Below, one piece after another: positions 1 to 4,419 of a DNA stretch of 5,852 nt. The DNA is taken from positions 1-5,852 of the forward strand of contig SLIC01000085.1 of the NCBI GenBank assembly GCA_007135845.1. Reading direction: 5' to 3'. The stretch comes from Candidatus Brevefilum sp. GTDB lineage: Bacteria; Chloroflexota; Anaerolineae; Anaerolineales; Anaerolineaceae. Positions within the stretch are counted from its first letter, which is position 1, and each line of letters opens with the position of its first letter. A program made the position numbers and the translations under genes. The notes under the pieces were generated by a model. That model saw only the letters and a list, made by a program, of their open reading frames with translations. It had not been told where the DNA came from and did not search any database.

Positions 1-1074
1 GCTAACCCTAAAAAGATGCTCGAGATCATCCGCACTGACCTGAACGAGATCGCCGAAGACTATGGCGATCAACGGCGGACGGTGATCGCACCTGATGCCA
101 CCAGCGACCTCTCTGAGGAGGCCCTGGTCAAAAAAGAAGAAGTGCTTGTCAGCATTACACAGAAAGGGTATGTCAAACGGGTATCTGAGACCACTTACCG
201 CTCTCAGGGACGTGGAGGCAGGGGCGTAATCGGCCAATCGATGCGTGATGAAGATGAGGTGAAATTCTTCCTGCGCTGTAATACCCTGAGCGTGCTGCTT
301 TTCTTCAGTGATAAAGGCAAAGTCTACTCTGAAAAGGTGTGGCAGCTGCCCGAGGAGGGGCGCACTGGGCGGGGTATCCCCATTCTCAATATCATCAACA
401 TCCAACCGACCGAGAAAATCACTGCGGTCGTTCCAGTTGCAGACTTTGAGGATGCTGCCTTCTGTACCATGGCAACTGCCAAGGGTCGCGTCAAGCGTGT
501 TGCGCTTTCAGAATTTCAATCCGTTCGTCCGTCGGGGCTGATCGCGATCTCTTTAGAGGAAGATGACCACCTGGGTTGGGTTTGCCTCACAAGCGGTGAT
601 GATGAAATCATCCTCGTCACCCGCAATGGTTATGCCTTGCGTTATGCTGAAGACCAGGTCCGCGCCATGGGTCGCACCGCCATGGGTGTGATCGGCATCC
701 GCATGCGACCAGGCGATACCCTGGCTACCCTGGAGGTATTGGAACCAGACGGTGATCTGCTGGTGGTGACTGAGAAGGGCTATGGTAAACGCACCCCCCT
801 GACTGAATATGCCCCTAAGGGACGTGGAACAATGGGCGTGATGACCATTGATAAACGTGCTACCAAAACCATTGGAAAAATCAGCAAAGCTATGGTCATC
901 CAGCAAAATGATGAGATCTCCCTGATCTCAAGCCACGGCATTGTTATTCGGGTGGCCGTTAACACGATTTCCGTGCAGAGCAGGGCTACACGGGGTGTAA
1001 CGATCATGCATCTGGAAGAGGGTGACACAGTTGCGGCTTTGGCCCGCATCCCTGAACAATCGATATTACCTTAG
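1..1074 (+). CDS. gyrA: DNA gyrase subunit A, C-terminal part (5' end outside window)
   Basis: The reading frame is open from base 1, so the breakage-reunion domain with the catalytic Tyr lies upstream of the window. The 357 visible residues begin at the end of the coiled-coil region, with the typical ending ...EIAEDYGDQRRTVI. The C-terminal beta-pinwheel that wraps DNA follows. I count six blades of about 50 residues, each with a hydrophobic strand, a K/N-G turn (QKGYVKR, DKGKVYS, AKGRVKR, RNGYALR, EKGYGKR, SHGIVIR) and a loop. Blade 1 carries the GyrA box QGRGGRG at visible residues 69-75, the hallmark separating gyrase from topoisomerase IV ParC; later blades have degenerate versions (EGRTGRG, KGRGTMG). 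Gyrase uses ATP with GyrB to introduce negative supercoils. The protein ends soon after blade 6 (PEQSILP), without the long acidic tail of E. coli GyrA. A terminator follows the TAG directly. Confidence 0.95.
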   Translation, partial: ANPKKMLEIIRTDLNEIAEDYGDQRRTVIAPDATSDLSEEALVKKEEVLVSITQKGYVKRVSETTYRSQGRGGRGVIGQSMRDEDEVKFFLRCNTLSVLLFFSDKGKVYSEKVWQLPEEGRTGRGIPILNIINIQPTEKITAVVPVADFEDAAFCTMATAKGRVKRVALSEFQSVRPSGLIAISLEEDDHLGWVCLTSGDDEIILVTRNGYALRYAEDQVRAMGRTAMGVIGIRMRPGDTLATLEVLEPDGDLLVVTEKGYGKRTPLTEYAPKGRGTMGVMTIDKRATKTIGKISKAMVIQQNDEISLISSHGIVIRVAVNTISVQSRATRGVTIMHLEEGDTVAALARIPEQSILP

Positions 1075-1078
1075 ATCA

Positions 1079-1122
1079 AAAACCCCGCAGATTGAAACAT
1101 CGACTGCGGGGTTTTGTGTTTT
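1079..1122. terminator. Bidirectional Rho-independent terminator between gyrA and birA
   Basis: A 12-bp perfect stem pairs AAAACCCCGCAG (1079-1090) with CTGCGGGGTTTT (1104-1115) around a 13-nt loop. The eight inner pairs are GC-rich. On the plus strand the stem leads into TTTTGTGTTTTT. On the minus strand the A-run before the stem becomes a T-tract. The hairpin starts 4 nt after the gyrA stop and 46 nt beyond the birA stop (1168-1170), so one element can end both convergent transcripts. This is read directly from sequence; function in both directions is inferred. Confidence 0.9.
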
Positions 1123-1167
1123 TCATCCAGAACCGCTTACGCAAAGGATGGCTTACCCTTCGAGGTG

Positions 1168-1971
1168 TCAACAGCCATCATTATCCATCAGGATTTCACC
1201 TGAGGCAGTGGATATCACCCTGCCATCAGCTTGTTCTAGAGCCAGCTGACCATCAACCTGCACTTCCAATACCTTCATCCGCCGCGGTTCGTTATCGGCT
1301 ACACGAAACCAGACCCATGACCCACGTTGGGCAAGGTTTCCATTCCAGGCCCCTAAGAACGCGTGCGCTGTCAGGATATTGCGATACCTTTGCATGGCAA
1401 GTATCGTCGACGCCAGCAGCGCCCAGCGGTCCACTGAAGACCCCAACACGATCTCAACCGCTGTGGCTGGATAGTGCAAGGTTTCCGGCGGTGGAACGGA
1501 TCCCGATGAGACATTTACCCCCATACCAATCACCACAGAACGCACCTGGTCGGCTTGCCAATCCGCCTCAACCAACACGCCAGCAACCTTCTTGCCAGCT
1601 AATAAGACGTCGTTGGGCCATTTAAGCTCGGCATGCAAACCCCATTCCGCTAAAGCCTCGATCAAACCCAGGGCTGCCAATGCTGTAAAACGCGGGGCAA
1701 ATTCCACTTCAACTGGGGACGGACGCAGGATCAAGCTCATTGCCAGGGCACAACCTGGTTCCGTTACCCAGCGTCGATTTTCCCTACCTCTCCCAGCTGT
1801 CTGGGCATCTGCGATCACCAGTGCCCACTCCGGTGCACCCTTTTCCGCCCAATCAACGGCAATATCATTGGTTGAACCCACTACGGGAAAGAAGCGCCAA
1901 TCTCCCAGCCCGATTGGATCAAGATAAGGTGCGATAACTTCTGAGCTGTGTCCATCCAATGGGTTCATCAT
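1168..1971 (-). CDS. birA: Biotin--[acetyl-CoA-carboxylase] ligase, no DNA-binding domain
   Basis: This cytoplasmic enzyme makes biotinyl-5'-AMP from biotin and ATP and transfers biotin to a lysine of carrier proteins such as AccB. The 267-aa protein has the catalytic motifs in order: GSTND (32-36), AQTAGRGR (56-63, the adenylate-binding loop) followed by RRW, KWPND (117-121), GKKVAGVLVEA (126-136; K128 aligns with the catalytic Lys of E. coli BirA) and GMGVNVS (149-155). A small SH3-like C-terminal domain follows (about 214-262) with the usual SGEI near its end. There is no N-terminal helix-turn-helix, so it is a group I ligase and unlikely to repress biotin genes as E. coli BirA does. Start: two ATGs in tandem; AAGGA at 1978-1982 lies 6 nt before the first and 9 nt before the second. 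It lies 67 nt after the HAD gene on the same strand, probably cotranscribed, and ends at the terminator shared with gyrA. Confidence 0.93.
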   Translation of the reverse strand: MMNPLDGHSSEVIAPYLDPIGLGDWRFFPVVGSTNDIAVDWAEKGAPEWALVIADAQTAGRGRENRRWVTEPGCALAMSLILRPSPVEVEFAPRFTALAALGLIEALAEWGLHAELKWPNDVLLAGKKVAGVLVEADWQADQVRSVVIGMGVNVSSGSVPPPETLHYPATAVEIVLGSSVDRWALLASTILAMQRYRNILTAHAFLGAWNGNLAQRGSWVWFRVADNEPRRMKVLEVQVDGQLALEQADGRVISTASGEILMDNDGC

Positions 1972-1977
1972 GATTAG

Positions 1978-1982
1978 TCCTT
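1978..1982 (-). promoter_or_regulatory. Ribosome-binding site of birA
   Basis: On the minus strand the sequence reads AAGGACTAATC followed by ATGATG. The AAGGA core sits 6 nt from the first ATG, good spacing for that start, while the second ATG (9 nt) cannot be excluded. The 67-nt gap to the upstream HAD gene shows no convincing promoter, which favours translation from a shared mRNA. Confidence 0.6.
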
Positions 1983-2038
1983 GTTGTGAAACTTAAAATA
2001 TTCAACAGACAAAAAATTCATTAACCATTTCTCCAATG

Positions 2039-2833
2039 CTATGTTCGGGCTTGTTTCAGCAAATCTGTCATTTCAGCGATGTTCGCCACAACAAAATCTG
2101 GTTTAAAATCCGAAGATGCCACGTCATCTGCGCTCGTTTCGCCGCTCAACACCAATGCAGTGGTGATGCCCCATTGACCCAGGGCAATATCCGTGTAAAG
2201 ACGATCACCAATCATGCAGTGTGCCTCAACTGGGAAACCAGTCTTGGCCACCATTGCATCGACAATCGGTTGGTAAGGCTTTCCGATGATCACATCCGGT
2301 CGCCGACCGGTTGAAGTCGCCACCAGTTCGATCATAGCACCAATATCTGGTTTGAAACCATTCTCCGTTGGACAATTGATGTCGGGATGGGTGGCAATAT
2401 AGGGCTTGCCTGCGACCACCAGGTCACAAAGTTTCCATAATTTATCATAAGTAAGGGTGGTATCGAACCCCAACACGGCGACATCCGGTTCGTTTTCAGT
2501 CAATCTAAACCCGTGCCGCTCAAACATCAAACTTAACGCCGGGGTTCCCACGATATACAAGGAAGCATTCTTAAAATGCTGGCTCAGGTAGATGGCCGTC
2601 GCCTCACCGGAAGTGAAGATTTTCTCCTCAGGGACTGCCAGACCAAGTTGATAAAATTTTTTGGCATACTCCACCTGGGAACGGGATGAATTGTTCGTCA
2701 GAAAGTAATATGCAATCCCCATGTCATCCAATGTGTCCAGCCATCCTTGCGCACCGGGTAAAAGTTGATTTCCCAAATAGATCGTACCGTCCATATCCAT
2801 CAAGAAACACTGAATTTCCTGTAATCTTTTCAT
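2039..2833 (-). CDS. HAD superfamily IIA hydrolase (NagD-like phosphatase)
   Basis: This 264-aa protein is of typical length for the NagD/p-nitrophenylphosphatase branch of the HAD phosphatases, cytoplasmic Mg2+-dependent enzymes that form an aspartyl-phosphate intermediate. All four motifs are present: DMDGTI (13-18; D13 nucleophile, D15 acid/base), TNNSS (46-50), K185 in IIGKP, and IGDRLYTD (208-215; metal-binding D210 and D215). Between motifs II and III lies the C2a cap with its recognisable ATHPDINCPTENG stretch (147-159) and a GAMIE loop, defining subclass IIA. Substrate cannot be read from sequence; relatives act on UMP/GMP, phosphoglycolate, pyridoxal phosphate or sugar phosphates. 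Start: the ATG at 2833 is the only start codon ahead of motif I that fits, with AAGGAG close upstream. It is probably the first gene of an operon with birA, diverging from trpS. No shared pathway with birA is evident. Confidence 0.92.
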   Translation of the reverse strand: MKRLQEIQCFLMDMDGTIYLGNQLLPGAQGWLDTLDDMGIAYYFLTNNSSRSQVEYAKKFYQLGLAVPEEKIFTSGEATAIYLSQHFKNASLYIVGTPALSLMFERHGFRLTENEPDVAVLGFDTTLTYDKLWKLCDLVVAGKPYIATHPDINCPTENGFKPDIGAMIELVATSTGRRPDVIIGKPYQPIVDAMVAKTGFPVEAHCMIGDRLYTDIALGQWGITTALVLSGETSADDVASSDFKPDFVVANIAEMTDLLKQART

Positions 2834-2836
2834 TGA

Positions 2837-2842
2837 CTCCTT
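2837..2842 (-). promoter_or_regulatory. Ribosome-binding site of the HAD gene, unusually close to the start
   Basis: On the minus strand the sequence reads AAGGAG-TCA-ATG: a strong Shine-Dalgarno core with only 3 nt before the ATG, where 5-9 nt is usual. No alternative start a few codons downstream would improve the spacing, because the next ATG falls inside catalytic motif I. The start is therefore kept. Confidence 0.6.
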
Positions 2843-2865
2843 CAGATCTAGCTTCTACTTAATAT

Positions 2866-2887
2866 TCTCTCGCTATGTTCAGAGAGA
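2866..2887. repeat. Inverted repeat TCTCTC-N10-GAGAGA
   Basis: TCTCTC (2866-2871) and GAGAGA (2882-2887) are perfect 6-nt inverted arms around a 10-nt spacer, 33 nt upstream of the HAD start codon. It could be an operator-like site or a small hairpin in the HAD leader. Without a T-tract it is not a terminator. The arms are short and of low complexity, so chance is a real possibility. Confidence 0.35.
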
Positions 2888-3004
2888 CCATCACATCCTA
2901 TATATCTTATCCTAACTCCCACTCTTTGTGGTAAGCAAGAGGAATTTACCTATGCTCGTACAAATTTATCCTGCCAGGTAGTACAACCAGACCCGTAAAT
3001 CGGC

Positions 3005-3010
3005 TATAAT
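3005..3010 (+). promoter_or_regulatory. Candidate -10 box of the trpS promoter
   Basis: A perfect TATAAT lies 56 nt before the trpS ATG, which would start transcription near 3016-3018 and give a leader of about 50 nt. The -35 region is poor: at spacings of 16-19 nt the best match to TTGACA is AGTACA (2980-2985, 3 of 6, spacing 19). The call rests on the -10 hexamer and its position. Confidence 0.5.
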
Positions 3011-3051
3011 AAGGTTTCAAAATTTTATTGATGATCGCCTAACGGTAATCA

Positions 3052-3060
3052 AAGGAAGGA
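3052..3060 (+). promoter_or_regulatory. Ribosome-binding site deciding the trpS start
   Basis: The sequence AAGGAAGGA holds two overlapping AAGGA cores. The proximal one (3056-3060) lies 6 nt from ATG 3067 but only 3 nt from the in-frame TTG at 3064. The spacing and the stronger start codon favour ATG 3067. Confidence 0.75.
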
Positions 3061-3066
3061 CCATTG

Positions 3067-4059
3067 ATGAAACCCATCTCATTAACCGGGATTAAGCCCA
3101 CTGGCAGGCCCCACATCGGCAACTATCTAGGTATGTACCGCCCTGCGCTAGACCTGATGAAAAACTACCTGGGTATGTATTTCGTGGCGGACTACCATGC
3201 CCTCACCACCATGCACGACCCCGTAACCATGCGCGACCTGGTATACGAGGTGGCAGCCAGCTGGTTAGCCCTGGGGCTTGACCCGGATGAGGCAATCTTC
3301 TTCCGACAATCCGATATCCCCGAGATTCCTGAGTTCACCTGGATTCTGTCCTGCTTTACATCCAAGGGATTGCTCAACCGGGCACATGCCTACAAAGCCG
3401 CCATGGATGAGAACCTTGCCCTGGGTCATGACCCTGATGAAGGCATCAATGCTGGTTTATTCAATTACCCGGTGCTGATGGCGGCAGACATCCTCATGTA
3501 TGGCTCAGATGTCGTGCCGGTGGGGTTAGATCAGAAACAACATATCGAGATCACTCGTGACATTGCCGAGGCCTTCAACCGCACTTACGGACCAGTTCTC
3601 AAGGTCCCCGAAGGCATCATCCAGGAATCCGTCATGAAGGTGCCTGGAATCGACGGTCAAAAGATGAGCAAAAGCTATAACAACACCATTCCAATCTTCG
3701 CGCCAGAATCCGAAGTCCGCAAACGGGTCATGCGGATTGTGACCGACAGCAAACGGCCAGATGAGCCAAAAGAAACTGAGAACAATACGCTTTTTACGTT
3801 ATTAAGTTTCTTTGCCAGCGAAGAGCGGCTTGATGAAATCCGCCAACTTTATCTCCACGGCGGTGCCGCATATGGTGAACTTAAGAAAGAACTGGCTGAA
3901 CTGATCCTGGTGCATTTCGCTGACGCACGTCAGCACTTCTCAGAATTAATGACCGATCGGTCATATATTGACAGTGTTTTGGAGCAGGGTGCGCAGAAAG
4001 CGCGTCAAATGGGAAAGCCCTATTTGGCTGCCGCTCGTAAAGCAATCGGTATCGACTGA
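3067..4059 (+). CDS. trpS: Tryptophan--tRNA ligase
   Basis: This cytoplasmic class I aminoacyl-tRNA synthetase charges tRNA-Trp using ATP. The 330-residue length is normal for bacterial TrpRS. The Rossmann catalytic core begins with GIKPTGRPHIGN (8-19), containing the HIGH-type motif HIGN. Other family markers are ADYHALT (41-47), MAADILMYG (138-146; D141 corresponds to the tryptophan-recognising Asp of known structures), PVGLDQKQH (151-159) followed by EITRDIA, and the KMSKS loop (199-203). The C-terminal helical tRNA-binding part runs to the end. An in-frame TTG precedes the ATG by one codon, but RBS spacing favours ATG 3067. The gene is transcribed alone or with the small ORF 149 nt downstream; I found no clear terminator between them. 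Oddities: the hexapeptide NYLGMY occurs twice (19-24 and 33-38), and two palindromes lie in the 3' coding region. There is no sign of T-box or tryptophan-codon attenuation. Confidence 0.96.
   Translation: MKPISLTGIKPTGRPHIGNYLGMYRPALDLMKNYLGMYFVADYHALTTMHDPVTMRDLVYEVAASWLALGLDPDEAIFFRQSDIPEIPEFTWILSCFTSKGLLNRAHAYKAAMDENLALGHDPDEGINAGLFNYPVLMAADILMYGSDVVPVGLDQKQHIEITRDIAEAFNRTYGPVLKVPEGIIQESVMKVPGIDGQKMSKSYNNTIPIFAPESEVRKRVMRIVTDSKRPDEPKETENNTLFTLLSFFASEERLDEIRQLYLHGGAAYGELKKELAELILVHFADARQHFSELMTDRSYIDSVLEQGAQKARQMGKPYLAAARKAIGID
3919..3934. repeat. Near-perfect palindrome within trpS (GCTGACG-CA-CGTCAGC)
   Basis: Two 7-nt inverted arms flank a 2-nt centre inside the trpS 3' coding region. 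Its centre is exactly 30 bp from that of a second palindrome at 3949-3964, and both have TGAC/GTCA half-sites. It sits in conserved reading frame, so codon content may explain it; a regulatory role is speculative. Confidence 0.4.
3949..3964. repeat. Perfect 16-bp palindrome within trpS (ATGACCGATCGGTCAT)
   Basis: This stretch equals its own reverse complement over 16 bp and encodes the residues around MTDRS near the trpS C-terminus. The TGACC-GGTCA form resembles dimeric regulator operators such as those of TetR-type proteins, but that is resemblance only. It lies about 245 bp upstream of the small membrane-peptide ORF. Confidence 0.45.
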
Positions 4060-4208
4060 AACCCTCTAATTCCGATAAGACGCAAAACAGCTCAACACAA
4101 CTCAAAGAACGCTGTGTGGTGATTTCTATGGGTGAAGTGCGACACAGAAAGAACTTGAAGCAATCTCCATACAGGTGCAAATAACCATTCGTTTTAGAAA
4201 GGTATCCA
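4060..4208 (+). other. Spacer between trpS and the small ORF
   Basis: This 149-bp stretch has no convincing gene. A weak inverted repeat pairs CTGTGT (4112-4117) with ACACAG (4142-4147) across 24 nt; it has no T-tract and is not a terminator. An 18-codon ORF from ATG 4128 lacks a ribosome-binding site. A possible -35 (TTGAAG, 4155-4160) stands 17 nt before CAAATA (4178-4183), a poor -10, so a separate promoter for the small ORF is uncertain. Confidence 0.35.
4198..4202 (+). promoter_or_regulatory. Ribosome-binding site of the 43-codon ORF
   Basis: AAAGG lies 6 nt before GTG 4209, an optimal distance. The in-frame stop at 4182-4184 excludes earlier starts. The internal ATG at 4230 has no Shine-Dalgarno sequence. 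Together these point to the GTG start. Confidence 0.55.
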
Positions 4209-4340
4209 GTGATTGGTTTCATTGAATTGATGCTGGTAATTCTTGCCACGATCCTACCCTGTTTGGCCATCATTGTCATCCTTGGGGTTTTGACGGTTGT
4301 TGTCCTCCTAATCAAGCAATACCGTCAAAAAGGTTCTTAG
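4209..4340 (+). CDS. Small single-span membrane protein of unknown function (43 aa)
   Basis: I do not recognise this gene. It starts at GTG 4209 behind an AAAGG ribosome-binding site and ends with TAG at 4338-4340. The peptide begins MIGFIELM, continues as an almost unbroken hydrophobic stretch from L7 to I35 (29 residues, rich in Ile, Val and Leu, with a P17-C18 pair near the first third), and ends in a basic tail, KQYRQKGS. That architecture predicts one membrane helix, perhaps kinked at P17, with the positive C-terminus in the cytoplasm and the short acidic (E6) N-terminus outside. It lies 149 nt after trpS on the same strand and converges on the DUF885 gene 79 nt away. No signal-peptidase site or lipobox is evident. 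Such a run of hydrophobic codons bounded by a good RBS and a basic tail is unlikely by chance, but homology is needed for proof. Confidence 0.62.
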   Translation: MIGFIELMLVILATILPCLAIIVILGVLTVVVLLIKQYRQKGS

Positions 4341-4419
4341 AATTCAATTTACTCCAACTGAATTATCACTCTGGCAGCCATCAGCCATTAATTCCACTCG
4401 TAAAATTCTTCCTAACCTT
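4341..4419. other. Convergent gap between small ORF and DUF885 gene, no clear terminator
   Basis: This gap has two weak inverted repeats: AATTCA/TGAATT (4341-4346 with 4359-4364) and TGGC/GCCA (4372-4375 with 4384-4387). Neither is GC-rich enough, nor followed by a T-tract, to be called an intrinsic terminator. Confidence 0.4.

Larger units (their letters stand above)
2834..3066. other. Divergent intergenic region between HAD gene and trpS
   Basis: This 233-bp AT-richer spacer holds the upstream signals of two divergent units. I see a clear -10 box for trpS (3005-3010), an inverted repeat nearer the HAD gene (2866-2887), and two copies of GTACAA 23 bp apart (2958-2963 and 2981-2986) just upstream of the trpS -10. 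No T-box leader is present: the conserved AGGGTGG antiterminator motif is absent and the predicted 5' UTR is too short. No convincing promoter with both hexamers could be read for the HAD gene. Confidence 0.5.

Noticed and set aside
553..906. Minus-strand 117-codon open frame inside gyrA
   Set aside because: It is antisense to the GyrA pinwheel blades, with no ribosome-binding site or family features.
1..1074. ParC (topoisomerase IV subunit A) instead of GyrA
   Set aside because: An intact GyrA box (QGRGGRG) and a complete six-bladed pinwheel are present; ParC usually has a degenerate box and a shorter pinwheel.
1092..1625. Plus-strand 177-codon open frame opposite birA
   Set aside because: It begins within the terminator hairpin, runs antisense to the well-supported biotin ligase, and has a composition typical of an antisense shadow.
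2952..2981. Nine-codon ORF (MLVQIYPAR) with an AGAGGA site upstream of trpS, as a possible leader peptide
   Set aside because: It contains no Trp codon and lies upstream of the TATAAT box, so it would not be on the predicted trpS mRNA. No attenuator hairpin follows it.
2834..3066. T-box riboswitch upstream of trpS
   Set aside because: There is no AGGGTGG antiterminator motif or terminator hairpin, and the predicted leader of about 50 nt is too short.
3881..4315. Minus-strand 144-codon open frame over the trpS 3' end and the small ORF
   Set aside because: It lies antisense to the conserved end of trpS, has a low-complexity N-terminus, and shows no recognisable domain; it is a shadow frame.
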